From Mycobacterium celatum (GTDB taxonomy: Bacteria > Actinomycetota > Actinomycetes > Mycobacteriales > Mycobacteriaceae): a DNA stretch of 64,000 nt. This document shows, in pieces, positions 7,445-16,605 of the stretch. How positions within the stretch are numbered: the stretch's first letter is position 1; every line of letters begins with the position of its first letter. The stretch lies in contig NZ_LQOM01000031.1 of the NCBI RefSeq assembly GCF_002101595.1, positions 182,120-246,119 of the forward strand, in the 5' to 3' direction. The translations under genes and the position numbers were made by a program. The notes under the pieces are model-generated. The model was not told where the DNA came from, did not search any database, and saw only the letters and a program-made list of their open reading frames with translations.

Positions 7445-8353
7445 ATGTCACGCGCACAGCTTCCGGTTCCCCGGACCGCGGTGGTACCCGCCGCCGGTCT
7501 GGGCACCCGCTTTTTGCCCACCACCAAAACGGTGCCCAAGGAGCTGTTGCCCGTCGTCGACACCCCCGGCATCGAGCTGGTCGCCGCCGAGGCCGCCGAC
7601 GCCGGCGCCGAACGGCTGGTGATCGTCACCTCCCAGGGCAAGGACAGCGTCGTCGCGCATTTCGTCGAAGACCTGGTGCTCGAAGGCACGTTGGAGGCGC
7701 GCGGCAAGAAGGACATGCTGGCCAAGGTGCGACGGGCCCCGCGGCTGATCAAGGTCGAGTCCGTCGTGCAGGACGAGCCGCTCGGGCTGGGACACGCCAT
7801 CGGCTGCGTCGAGTCGACGCTGTCGGACGACGAGGACGCCATCGCCGTGCTGCTGCCCGACGACCTGGTGCTGCCGACCGGTGTGCTGGAGACCATGTCC
7901 AAGGTGCGGGCCCGCTACGGCGGCAGTGTGTTGTGCGCAATCGAGGTCGGTCCCGACGAGATCAGCGCCTACGGGGTTTTCGACGTCGAGCCGGTGAGCG
8001 GTGCTGACAGCGACGTGCTCAAGGTCAACGGCATGGTGGAAAAGCCGAAACCGGAGGACGCTCCGTCGCCGTATGCGGCGGCGGGACGCTATGTCCTCGA
8101 CCGCGCGATCTTCGACGCGCTGGGCCGCATCGAGCGGGGGACCGGTGGCGAAATGCAGCTCACCGATGCAATTGCCTTGCTGATCAAGGAAGGTCACCCG
8201 GTTCACGTGGTGGTGCATCGCGGCTCTCGACACGACCTGGGAAATCCCGGCGGCTACCTCAAGGCTGCGGTTGACTTTGCATTGGACCGCGACGACTATG
8301 GCCCGGATTTGCGGCGATGGTTGGTGGCGCGATTGGGCCTGACCGAAAACTAG
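7445..8353 (+). CDS. galU: UTP-glucose-1-phosphate uridylyltransferase GalU
   Basis: 302 residues, the usual GalU length. The nucleotide-binding loop is VVPAAGLGTRFLPTTK, followed by VPKELLPVVDTPGIE. Other conserved parts are QDEPLGLGHAIGC, the LLPDDLV metal site and VEKPKPEDAPS. It makes UDP-glucose from UTP and glucose-1-phosphate, the precursor of UDP-galactose, arabinogalactan, trehalose and glucans. First gene of a run with the moeA-like gene, rimJ and glpR. Confidence 0.97.
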   Translation: MSRAQLPVPRTAVVPAAGLGTRFLPTTKTVPKELLPVVDTPGIELVAAEAADAGAERLVIVTSQGKDSVVAHFVEDLVLEGTLEARGKKDMLAKVRRAPRLIKVESVVQDEPLGLGHAIGCVESTLSDDEDAIAVLLPDDLVLPTGVLETMSKVRARYGGSVLCAIEVGPDEISAYGVFDVEPVSGADSDVLKVNGMVEKPKPEDAPSPYAAAGRYVLDRAIFDALGRIERGTGGEMQLTDAIALLIKEGHPVHVVVHRGSRHDLGNPGGYLKAAVDFALDRDDYGPDLRRWLVARLGLTEN

Positions 8354-8388
8354 CGACGCGTCGGGCCGACTTGGCAGAAAGGCGCGTG

Positions 8389-9645
8389 GTGCGTTCGGTT
8401 GAGGAGCAGCAGGCTCGGGTGTCGGCCGCCGCGGTGGCGCCGAGGCCGGTGCGGGTCGCGATCGCCGAGGCGCAGGGACTGATGTGTGCCGAAGAAGTGG
8501 TCACCGAGCGACCGCTGCCGGGTTTCGACCAGGCCGCAATCGACGGCTACGCCGTCCGCAGCGTGGACGTGCTCGGCGTCGGAGATGGCGACGGCTCGGA
8601 CGCCGGGGCGGACGACGGAGCCGTGATCTTGCCGGTGATGGCCACCATCGAGGCCGGGACGCGCACGCCCAGCAGGCTGCAGCCGCGGCAGGCCGCCCGG
8701 GTGCAGACCGGGGCGCCGCTGCCGACACTGGCCGATGCTGTGCTGCCGCTGCGCTGGACCGACGGCGGCCAGTCGCGGGTGCGGGTTCTGCGCGGTGTGC
8801 GCTCGGGGGCTTATGTGCGGTGCACCGGCGACGACGTGCAACCCGGCGACGTCGCGGTGCGGGCGGGCACGATCATCGGCGCCGCCCAGGTCGGTCTGCT
8901 GGCGGCGGTGGGCCGGGAGCGGGTGCTGGTCCACCCCCGACCCCGGTTGTCGGTGATGGCGGTCGGCGGTGAGCTGGTGGACATTTCGCGCACACCGGGC
9001 AACGGTCAGGTGTACGACGTCAACTCCTACGCCCTGGCGGCGGCCGCACGGGACGCGGGCGCGGAGGTGAACCGGGTCGGGATCGTCGACGCCAAGGAAT
9101 TGCGCGACGTCGTCGAGGGCCAGCTCAATCGCGCCGAGATCGTGGTGATTGCCGGCGCGGTCGGTGGCGCGGCGGCCGAAGGGGTACGCGAGGTGCTTTC
9201 CGAGCTCGGCGAGATGGAGGTCACCCGGGTCGCGATGCATCCCGGCTCGGTGCAGGGTTTCGGGCAGCTGGGCCGCGAGGGCGTGCCGACGTTTCTGCTG
9301 CCCGCCAACCCGGTCAGCGCGCTGGTGGTGTTCGAGGTCATGGTCCGGCCGCTGATCCGGCTGTCGCTGGGCAAGCGGCAGCCGATGCGCCGGATCGTGC
9401 AGGCCCGCACGTTGTCGCCGATCAGCTCGGTGCCGGGCCGCAAGGGGTATCTGCGCGGGCAGCTGATGCGCGATCAGGACACCGGCGAATACCTGGTGCA
9501 GGCGCTCGGCGGCGCCCCGGGCGCCTCGTCGCACCTGTTGGCGACGCTGGCCGAGGCAAACTGTCTGGTCGTGGTTCCCACGGAGGCCGAGCAGATCCGC
9601 ACCGGCGAGATCGTCGACGTCGCGTTCCTGGCTCAGCGTGGCTGA
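8389..9645 (+). CDS. moeA1: gephyrin-like MoeA paralogue (MoeA1/Glp)
   Basis: 418 residues with the MoeA domain order: N-terminal LPGFDQAAIDGYAVR, central region, the MoCF-type domain and a C-terminal beta-barrel. The family is molybdopterin molybdotransferase. The usual SGGVSVGxYD loop of catalytic MoeA is replaced here by IAGAVGGAAAEGVRE, so catalysis may be lost. In Corynebacterium the orthologue Glp, with its receptor GlpR, is a cell-division protein that binds FtsZ. The gene arrangement moeA-like, rimJ, glpR is conserved here. GTG start at 8389 with AAAGG upstream; a second GTG at 8386 is possible. Confidence 0.9.
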   Translation: MRSVEEQQARVSAAAVAPRPVRVAIAEAQGLMCAEEVVTERPLPGFDQAAIDGYAVRSVDVLGVGDGDGSDAGADDGAVILPVMATIEAGTRTPSRLQPRQAARVQTGAPLPTLADAVLPLRWTDGGQSRVRVLRGVRSGAYVRCTGDDVQPGDVAVRAGTIIGAAQVGLLAAVGRERVLVHPRPRLSVMAVGGELVDISRTPGNGQVYDVNSYALAAAARDAGAEVNRVGIVDAKELRDVVEGQLNRAEIVVIAGAVGGAAAEGVREVLSELGEMEVTRVAMHPGSVQGFGQLGREGVPTFLLPANPVSALVVFEVMVRPLIRLSLGKRQPMRRIVQARTLSPISSVPGRKGYLRGQLMRDQDTGEYLVQALGGAPGASSHLLATLAEANCLVVVPTEAEQIRTGEIVDVAFLAQRG

Positions 9646-9654
9646 GCGGCCCTC

Positions 9655-10308
9655 GTGAACCTGTGGCGCTCGAGTTCCCAGCATCCCGGCTGGCCGATGG
9701 TGGTTGGCCCGTTGCGCGTCCCGGCCGGTGTGATCCGGCTGCGGCCGGTGCGAATGCGCGACGCCGGGCAGTGGAGCCGCATCCGGTTGACCGATCGCAG
9801 CCATTTAGAACCGTGGGAGCCCAGCACTGAATCGGATTGGACTGTGCGCCATAGCGTTTCATCGTGGCCCGCGGTGTGCTCGAGTTTGCGTGCGGAAGCC
9901 CGCAAGGGCCGGATGCTGCCGTATGCGATCGAGCTGGATGGGCAGTTCTGTGGGCAGCTGACGGTCGGCAATGTGACGCACGGGGCGCTGCGGTCGGCGT
10001 GGATCGGGTATTGGGTATCGAGCTCGGTCACCGGAGGCGGGGTGGCCACCGGTGCGTTGGCGCTGGGTCTCGACCACTGCTTCGGTCCGGTCATGTTGCA
10101 TCGCGTGGAGGCCACCGTGCGGCCGGAGAACGTCGCGAGCCGGGCCGTGCTGGCAAAGGTCGGGTTCCGCGAGGAGGGGCTGCTGCGGCGCTATCTCCAG
10201 GTCGACGGCGCGTGGCGAGACCACGTCCTCGTCGCGCTCACGGTCGAAGAGGTTTACGGGTCGGTGACGTCGACGCTCGTGCGCGACGGGCATGCCACCT
10301 GGGTCTAG
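9655..10308 (+). CDS. rimJ: GNAT-family ribosomal-protein N-acetyltransferase RimJ
   Basis: 217 residues from the GTG at 9655; an ATG at 9697 would give 203, the length I recall for M. tuberculosis RimJ. The GNAT acetyl-CoA site is around TGGGVATGALALGLDHCF, with the RVEATVRPENVASRAVLAKVGF block at residues about 150-170. RimJ acetylates the N-terminus of S5 in E. coli; the mycobacterial substrate is not known. It sits between the Glp and GlpR genes. Confidence 0.88.
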   Translation: MNLWRSSSQHPGWPMVVGPLRVPAGVIRLRPVRMRDAGQWSRIRLTDRSHLEPWEPSTESDWTVRHSVSSWPAVCSSLRAEARKGRMLPYAIELDGQFCGQLTVGNVTHGALRSAWIGYWVSSSVTGGGVATGALALGLDHCFGPVMLHRVEATVRPENVASRAVLAKVGFREEGLLRRYLQVDGAWRDHVLVALTVEEVYGSVTSTLVRDGHATWV

Positions 10309-10313
10309 CGTTT

Positions 10314-10337
10314 GCCACTTTTTGTTACAGAAGTGGC
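10314..10337. terminator. stem-loop after rimJ
   Basis: GCCACTT (10314-10320) and AAGTGGC (10331-10337) form a perfect 7-bp stem around a 10-base loop, starting 6 bp after the rimJ stop. A weak terminator that would separate rimJ from glpR transcription. Confidence 0.4.
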
Positions 10338-10357
10338 ATTTGTGGCTATTGGTGCTT

Positions 10358-10375
10358 GTCACAGGCAAATTACAG
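10358..10375. promoter_or_regulatory. MtrA-like direct repeat upstream of glpR
   Basis: GTCACAG (10358-10364) and ATTACAG (10369-10375) are direct repeats 11 bp apart; a third copy GTTACAG lies at 10324-10330. Spacing and sequence resemble reported MtrA sites before cell-division and rpf genes. The match is by eye and the regulator is inferred. Confidence 0.35.
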
Positions 10376-10437
10376 GTGTGTAATTGTCTTCGGCGCACTG
10401 TTGCGTCGCCTGTCTCGCGGGGAAAGGACCGGGTGCC

Positions 10438-11385
10438 ATGCCAAGCATCCCGCAATCGCTGTTGTGGATCTCGCTCGTGATCTTGTGGCTGTTCGTGCTC
10501 GTGCCGATGCTGATCAGCAAGCGCGACGCTGTGCGACGCACCAGCGATGTGGCGTTGGCGACCAGGGTGCTCAACAGCGGCGCCGCCGCGCGGCTGCTGA
10601 GGCGGCGGGGCGGGCCGGCGGCCGGGCACCGCAGCGATCCCGATTGGCAGCCCGAGGAAGACGAATACGACGACCTCGACGACGACACCGACACCGAACG
10701 GATACAGACGACCGAGGTGGTGGCGGAGGTGGTTACCGAGGCCGCAGCGGACGCTGAAGTCGTCGAGGCGGCTCCCATCGACGAGAATGCTTCGGACACA
10801 GTGGTTTCCGAGGACGAGACCGTGGAGGACTCAGCGCCGGCCGAACCCGAGCAGCCCGACGATTCGGTGGACGACGAGTTCGAATACGTCGACGACACCT
10901 CGGGCATCCCGGTCGCGGAGGAGCAGGATGTGCGCACTGCGGTCGCGCGGCGGCACGGATACGACACCAGGACCGCAGCAGCGGTCAGTGCCCGCAAGTA
11001 CGCGTTCCGCCGGCGCGTGCTGCTGACGATGGCGATGATTCTGGCCGCGTCGGCCGCGGCGGCGTTCCTGCTGACGCCCACGGCCTGGTGGGTGTGCGGC
11101 ACCACCGGCGGGGTGACCGTGCTGTATCTGGCCTACCTGCGCCGGCAGACCCGGATCGAGGCGCGGCTGCGCCGCCGGCGCATGCAGCGCATGGCGCGGT
11201 CGCGGCTGGGCGTGGAGAACACCCACGACCGCGAGTTCGACGTGGTCCCGTCGCGGCTGCGGCGCCCGGGCGCGGTGGTCCTGGAGATCGACGACGAGGA
11301 CCCGATCTTCGAGCATCTCGACTATGCATCCTACGAGCGGGATTACGGCTGGCAGCGGGACCTGCCGAGGGCCGTCGGGCAGTAA
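10438..11385 (+). CDS. glpR: membrane receptor of the gephyrin-like protein (GlpR)
   Basis: 315 residues. An N-terminal membrane helix (about residues 6-22), a long acidic low-complexity cytoplasmic region (about 75-165, rich in Asp, Glu and Val), a paired helix region (about 200-238), then a basic stretch and an acidic C-terminus. Architecture and location match Rv0996 and corynebacterial GlpR, the membrane partner that localises Glp to the division site. ATG chosen because GGGGAAAGGA lies about 9 bp upstream; in-frame starts further up have no such site. Confidence 0.78.
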   Translation: MPSIPQSLLWISLVILWLFVLVPMLISKRDAVRRTSDVALATRVLNSGAAARLLRRRGGPAAGHRSDPDWQPEEDEYDDLDDDTDTERIQTTEVVAEVVTEAAADAEVVEAAPIDENASDTVVSEDETVEDSAPAEPEQPDDSVDDEFEYVDDTSGIPVAEEQDVRTAVARRHGYDTRTAAAVSARKYAFRRRVLLTMAMILAASAAAAFLLTPTAWWVCGTTGGVTVLYLAYLRRQTRIEARLRRRRMQRMARSRLGVENTHDREFDVVPSRLRRPGAVVLEIDDEDPIFEHLDYASYERDYGWQRDLPRAVGQ

Positions 11386-11431
11386 CCGTTTCGGCCGGCT
11401 CGCCGGCGGCTGGTAACCTGCTAGCGGATCA

Positions 11432-11504
11432 GGGGCTATGGCGCAGTTGGTAGCGCGACTCGTTCGCATCGAGTAGGTCAGGGGTTCGAATCCCCTTAGC
11501 TCCA
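11432..11504 (+). tRNA. tRNA-Ala (CGC anticodon)
   Basis: 73 nt folding as a cloverleaf: acceptor GGGGCTA/TAGCTCC with one G-U pair, anticodon stem ACTCG/CGAGT around the loop TTCGCAT (anticodon CGC, alanine codon GCG), and a T-arm GGGGTTCGAATCCCC. The CCA end is not encoded. Accessory genes start 27 bp downstream. Confidence 0.96.
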
Positions 11505-11531
11505 CAAAGTTTGAGCAGGTCAGCGAGCCGT

Positions 11532-12590
11532 CTAAACGGGTGAGTCGCTCCGGGATCCCAACCAGATTCCTGCCGGTGCGCAGGGCAGCCCCACGTCCTT
11601 GAGGGTCAGGATGCCGGCGGGGGCTGCGGCGACGTCGAAGGCCGCATTGACCGCCGGCATGGCGGTCATGGTGTCCCATTCGTGGTTGCCCCAGTGCTCG
11701 GGCGGGATGAAGCGGATGCGGGTCTGCACCTCGGGCTCGCCCGTGATCACGACGTGATAGTGGTCGTCGTCGAATACCCAGTCTCCGTTGAGTTTCTTGG
11801 TGAGATACCAGGCGACGCGCGACTCGAAGACCGTCTTGCCCTTCACCTTGGCGTTCCAGCCTCCGCGTATCGCGGCGATGGTGTCCTTCTCGATGCAGAG
11901 CCAACCGAGATCGACTGTCTCCGAGGCGGTCTGGTGGTCGATGACGAACTCCATGTCATCGAGTTCGAAGCCCAGCGCAACCGCCATGCGTTCAACGGAG
12001 TCGGCGAAGGTGAGGAAGCCGAACTTCGCCAATTCAGCGACTTCGGGCGTTGCCTCGGGCAGGCCGATGCCCAGGGCCTGCCACGTTTCGGCCGACTCGT
12101 ACACGGAGACATCTGCCGACTCGACGATCGACACCTTTTGGACGTCTCGGCAGACGGCGGTCATCGCCGTCACCATTGTGTTGATCCAGCCCGGATTGAT
12201 CCCGGTGATGTAGAGCGAACTGTCGCCGCGTTCGCACGCGGCGGCCAGCTTCTCCTTCGTCTCGCCCTGGATTCCGCCAACGTTGAGGAACAGGTTGGTG
12301 CTGATGACGTCGAGGCCGCTTTCGAGCAAGCGGACGGCGTGGTCGAGATCGGCCATGAACGGCGTGTAGATCACGGTGTCGGCGTCCAACGCGATGAGCG
12401 CATCGATGTCGGTGGTGGCGAGTACACCCGTCTCGGGTCTGCCGCACAACGGCCCGGCGTCGGTACCTGCCTTGTCGGCCGAATAGGCATACACCCCAAC
12501 CAGTTCCAGGCGGGGATCGTCGAGAATCCCGCGCAAACTGAGCTTGCCAACCTTGCCGGTGGTCCACTGAATGACGCGCAGCTTGTTCAT
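11532..12590 (-). CDS. NAD(P)-dependent dehydrogenase of the DapB-like fold
   Basis: 352 residues. The N-terminal Rossmann fold begins RVIQWTTGKVGKLSLRGI, close to dihydrodipicolinate reductase and 2,4-diaminopentanoate dehydrogenase families. A C-terminal substrate domain with DWVFDDDHYHVVITGEPEVQ follows. Mycobacteria hold many such paralogues of unknown substrate, often near lipid or steroid genes. It has no counterpart I recall here in M. tuberculosis, lies directly after a tRNA, and reads as less GC-rich than its neighbours. AAAGGAA precedes the ATG. Confidence 0.75.
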   Translation of the reverse strand: MNKLRVIQWTTGKVGKLSLRGILDDPRLELVGVYAYSADKAGTDAGPLCGRPETGVLATTDIDALIALDADTVIYTPFMADLDHAVRLLESGLDVISTNLFLNVGGIQGETKEKLAAACERGDSSLYITGINPGWINTMVTAMTAVCRDVQKVSIVESADVSVYESAETWQALGIGLPEATPEVAELAKFGFLTFADSVERMAVALGFELDDMEFVIDHQTASETVDLGWLCIEKDTIAAIRGGWNAKVKGKTVFESRVAWYLTKKLNGDWVFDDDHYHVVITGEPEVQTRIRFIPPEHWGNHEWDTMTAMPAVNAAFDVAAAPAGILTLKDVGLPCAPAGIWLGSRSDSPV

Positions 12591-12661
12591 CGGTTCCTTT
12601 GATGGGACGGGCGCCCTCGCTGCTCCGTCGACGACTCCATGAGAACGAGTTAGCTCATTGC

Positions 12662-12676
12662 GAGAATTGCATTCTC
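12662..12676. promoter_or_regulatory. palindromic operator upstream of the DapB-like gene
   Basis: GAGAAT and ATTCTC flank three bases, 72 bp upstream of the gene start. Imperfect extra copies of ATGAG/CTCAT lie on either side (around 12638-12682). A TetR-type operator is likely; no regulator is adjacent. The rest of 12591-12743 shows nothing else. Confidence 0.4.
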
Positions 12677-12743
12677 ATTGAGGAGAGTAAGGCATCCATA
12701 GCGAGGTTTCAAGGACGTCATCGCGCTAAATCGGAGAGCGCCT

Positions 12744-13493
12744 CTAACCCGACGGCTTAGCGGCCGTCACGAATTGCAGCGCCCGCTGCGTGTGCTGTTC
12801 CACGTCGATCAGGCCCGCCGTCGTGAAAAGGTCGACAAAGGTGTCCCGCTCGAACATCCGCAGCCCGATGATGCTGGCGCCTGCTGCCAGCGCGTACCGG
12901 ATCCCGGGCGTCTCCGGGGCATGGCTGGTGAGGATGGCCAGCCGCCCGCCGGGACGCAACACCCGCACCATCTCGTGAGCGACGCGGAACGGGTCGGGCA
13001 TCAAATACAGCGCGCCGAAACAGCAGACCGCGTCGAACGTTTCGTCGTCGAACGGCAACGTGCAGGCATCGCCGCGGACGTAACAGGTGCCCGGTCCGCT
13101 GTTGTCGAGCACAGCCCGGGTCAGCATCGGCTCGGAGATGTCGAACCCGACGGCGAGGCCGCCGGCGGGGAGTCGGCGCGCCAGCTCGCCCGTGAAATTG
13201 CCTGGCCCGCAAGCAACGTCGAGCAGCCTATGTGCCTGCGATAGATGCAGCGCCTCGGCCGCGCGACGTTGCTCGGCGCGGGTGGTGATGCCGCTGGCGA
13301 GGTAGAACGACACCGGCCGCCACAGCCGTTCGTACACGGTGGCGACGAACGGGCTGTTCATCGCCCGCTGGGCGAGCGTCGGGGCCGGCGACACAGTCGA
13401 TTCGCCCAGTACGTCGAGAAACCCGTGCCGCACCGAGGCGGGCCGGTTGAGCAGGGCGCGGGTCGTCTCGATCGGGTCGTCGCTCATCTCCAT
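12744..13493 (-). CDS. class I SAM-dependent methyltransferase (UbiE/type 11)
   Basis: 249 residues. SAM-binding motif I is LLDVACGPGNFTGELA (about residue 90), motif II is around FDAVCCFGALYLMPD, and motif III is RVLRPGGRLAIL. The N-terminal half has YERLWRPVSFYLASGITTRAEQ-like sequence seen in mycobacterial lipid or quinone methyltransferases. The substrate is unknown. Two ATGs in the first three codons (13493 and 13487) are possible. Co-directional with the DapB-like gene but separated from it by about 150 bp. Confidence 0.8.
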   Translation of the reverse strand: MEMSDDPIETTRALLNRPASVRHGFLDVLGESTVSPAPTLAQRAMNSPFVATVYERLWRPVSFYLASGITTRAEQRRAAEALHLSQAHRLLDVACGPGNFTGELARRLPAGGLAVGFDISEPMLTRAVLDNSGPGTCYVRGDACTLPFDDETFDAVCCFGALYLMPDPFRVAHEMVRVLRPGGRLAILTSHAPETPGIRYALAAGASIIGLRMFERDTFVDLFTTAGLIDVEQHTQRALQFVTAAKPSG

Positions 13494-13564
13494 CCCAGTA
13501 GTGTGACGTCCTTGCTACGGCCGAAGAAAGCGCCATAACCTGGGCACCACCCGCGAGCGGATAG

Positions 13565-14575
<1,011 letters not shown>

Positions 14576-14641
14576 AAAACATCGGTGGACATCGCCTGAA
14601 AATGGCGGCCAAGCGGGTGCTTGCTCTGATATCAACGTCGC

Positions 14642-15298
14642 ATGCGGCGCGTCTGGCTCGTTGCGATGGTGGTCGTGCTGGTCGGCGCCTGCGCTCATTC
14701 GCCGGCCTCCACGCCGGCGGCCACCGAAAGCGCTCCGGCTGATCAGGTCAACCCCGCCAACATCAAGCGGATGAGCCGCGATATGCCGCCCGGCTACGAA
14801 GTAACGGCCGTTTCGGGTACGGCCGCACCGCCGGCGATCTGGGGCCTGGGCCCGGACTGGACGGCGGAGCCGTCGCACTGCGCGGCTCTGGCAGACCCGG
14901 CCGGGGGGCGCGGCCAGTCGCCGCAAGGCGTCTCGGCGTCGGGCGACGGCGGCATCATCTACACGGTGGTCGCGGCCGCGCCGGCGCGCCTGGACCCCGC
15001 GCTGGTGGTCGATTGCCCCCAGTGGACGATGACCAACGGTGCCGCCACCACCCGGGTGCATCTGATTGCGCCGCCTCAGATCGACGGCGTCGAAACCCTC
15101 GGCATGGTCAGCGAAACCGTGACACCGGTGGAAGGTGGTAACGGAATCACTTCTCAGGCAACCACTTTCACCGCATACCTGGGCGGCTATTACGCGTTCA
15201 CCACGTTGATCACCGACCCCGGCTCGGCGCAGCCACCGCTTCCGCCGCAATTCGCGGCCGACTTGCTGGTGAACACCGTGGCCGAGTTGCGTCGCTGA
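14642..15298 (+). CDS. putative lipoprotein (DUF5642-like), first of a tandem pair
   Basis: 218 residues with a short signal peptide and a lipobox-like LVGAC (Cys at about 17). A secreted domain follows with two conserved cysteines and the PPQIDGVETLGMV segment, which is also found in the next gene as APQIDGTRTLGVH. Function unknown. It occupies the position of Rv0999. Confidence 0.68.
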   Translation: MRRVWLVAMVVVLVGACAHSPASTPAATESAPADQVNPANIKRMSRDMPPGYEVTAVSGTAAPPAIWGLGPDWTAEPSHCAALADPAGGRGQSPQGVSASGDGGIIYTVVAAAPARLDPALVVDCPQWTMTNGAATTRVHLIAPPQIDGVETLGMVSETVTPVEGGNGITSQATTFTAYLGGYYAFTTLITDPGSAQPPLPPQFAADLLVNTVAELRR

Positions 15299-15313
15299 CG
15301 CAGGGGCGTTGGG

Positions 15314-15319
15314 TACATT
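15314..15319 (+). promoter_or_regulatory. -10 hexamer of the second lipoprotein gene
   Basis: TACATT ends 7 bp before the ATG at 15327, indicating a leaderless transcript and its own promoter, separate from the gene before. Confidence 0.45.
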
Positions 15320-15326
15320 GGCCACG

Positions 15327-15980
15327 ATGATCAGGGCTGCGTTTGCGATCGCATCGGTGTGCCTGCTTGCGGCATGTGGATCCGCCGACTCAGCCGCCCC
15401 GTCGGCTGACATCACCAAGGTCGTGCAGGTGAAGTCGAGCTTCGGTCCCGAATTCACGACCAAGGACATCCCGAAAACCGGTGTCGACCCCAAGGTGCTC
15501 TCCTCGCACAAGCTGCCCGACGGGCTGAAGTTCGAACCCGCCGACTGTGCGAAATTCGTGGCGGGCCAGCAGATGCCGCCGGGGCTGGAGGGCAACATGG
15601 CCGCGGAGGCAGCCGAGGGCAACGGCAACCGTTTCATCGTGATCGCCTTGCAGACCTCCCAGGCGCTGCCGTTCAACGACCCGGGACCAAACTGCAAGCA
15701 GGTCGGGTTCTCCGGTGGCCCGGTGCGCGGCATGATCGAGGCCGTCGACGCTCCGCAGATCGACGGGACGCGAACGCTGGGCGTGCATCGTGTGGTGCAA
15801 ACGACGGTCGACGGCCAACCACGGACCGGCGAGCTCTACAACTACTCGGCTCAATTCGGCGACTATGCGGTGATCGTCACTGCCAATCCGCTGGTGGTGC
15901 CGGACAAGCCGGTCACTCCCGTCGACACCAATCGTGCCCGCGACTTACTCGTCAAGGGGGTCGCGGCGATCCGCAGTTAG
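15327..15980 (+). CDS. putative lipoprotein (DUF5642-like), second of a tandem pair
   Basis: 217 residues. Signal peptide MIRAAFAIASVCLLAACGS has a textbook lipobox LAAC with Cys at about 16. The body resembles the preceding gene: the same QIDG segment, a YSAQFGDYAVIV strand and two cysteines. The pair probably arose by duplication. Secreted and lipid-anchored; function unknown. ATG chosen over the upstream TTG at 15309 because it keeps a compact signal peptide and has a -10 box 7 bp before. The end overlaps alkB by four bases, tail to tail. Confidence 0.72.
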   Translation: MIRAAFAIASVCLLAACGSADSAAPSADITKVVQVKSSFGPEFTTKDIPKTGVDPKVLSSHKLPDGLKFEPADCAKFVAGQQMPPGLEGNMAAEAAEGNGNRFIVIALQTSQALPFNDPGPNCKQVGFSGGPVRGMIEAVDAPQIDGTRTLGVHRVVQTTVDGQPRTGELYNYSAQFGDYAVIVTANPLVVPDKPVTPVDTNRARDLLVKGVAAIRS

Positions 15981-16573
15981 CGGACGTCGCGGGGCCGGAA
16001 TTGGATACTGATCCGCGGGCCGGCGCACCCGGATGTCTTGGGAACCGAGTGCTCCCAGGTCCGTTGGCATGAGCCGCCCATCACCAGCAGATCGCCGCGA
16101 GCTTGCGGCAGTCGCAGCGAATGCCCGCCGCCGCGTGGCCGCATCGCGAAGGTGCGGGTGGCGCCCAGGCTGACGATCGCCACCATGGTGTCCTCGGTGC
16201 TGCTGCGACCGATGGTGTCGCCGTGCCAGGCGACACTGTCAGACCCGCTGCGATACAGGCAAAGTCCGACGGTGGTGAACGGCTCGCCCAGCTCGCCGGC
16301 ATAGATGTCGTTGAGCCGGCGTCGTATCCGCGCCAGCCGTGGATGCGGCGGATCTTCGACAGCCAGGTCGTGAAAGCTCACCAGCCGCGGGACGTCGACC
16401 ACCCGGTCATACATCGGGCGGCGCTCGGCCCGCCACGGCACTGTCGTCATCAGCTCGTCGAACAGATCGTCGGCGCCGGTCAGCCAGCCGGAGCGGATGT
16501 CGATCCAGGCGCCGTCACCGAGGGTTCGGCGCTCGTTGCAGTCGAACAGCGACTCCTGTACCGGTATCGCCAT
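15977..16573 (-). CDS. AlkB-family Fe(II)/2-oxoglutarate dioxygenase
   Basis: 198 residues. The iron ligands are in WHGDTIGR (His117 and Asp119) and WEHSVPK (His175); the 2-oxoglutarate and fold arginines are in PRISIQFRPR. AlkB proteins reverse N-alkyl damage in DNA or RNA. Corresponds to Rv1000c. Start chosen at 16573 because TAAAAT (16581-16586, minus strand) lies 7 bp before it; the ATG at 16582 would lie inside that hexamer. Sits 32 bp behind soxR. Confidence 0.88.
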   Translation of the reverse strand: MAIPVQESLFDCNERRTLGDGAWIDIRSGWLTGADDLFDELMTTVPWRAERRPMYDRVVDVPRLVSFHDLAVEDPPHPRLARIRRRLNDIYAGELGEPFTTVGLCLYRSGSDSVAWHGDTIGRSSTEDTMVAIVSLGATRTFAMRPRGGGHSLRLPQARGDLLVMGGSCQRTWEHSVPKTSGCAGPRISIQFRPRDVR

Positions 16574-16605
16574 GCCCGCCATTTTATCGCACGTGCGTTC
16601 GAGAG

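Noticed and set aside
9655..9697. Possible separate micro-ORF before rimJ
   Set aside because: In frame with rimJ; more simply the native N-terminus from the GTG.
8350..9804. Minus-strand 484-residue ORF over the MoeA-like gene
   Set aside because: Antisense shadow rich in His, Gln and Arg, with no family signature.
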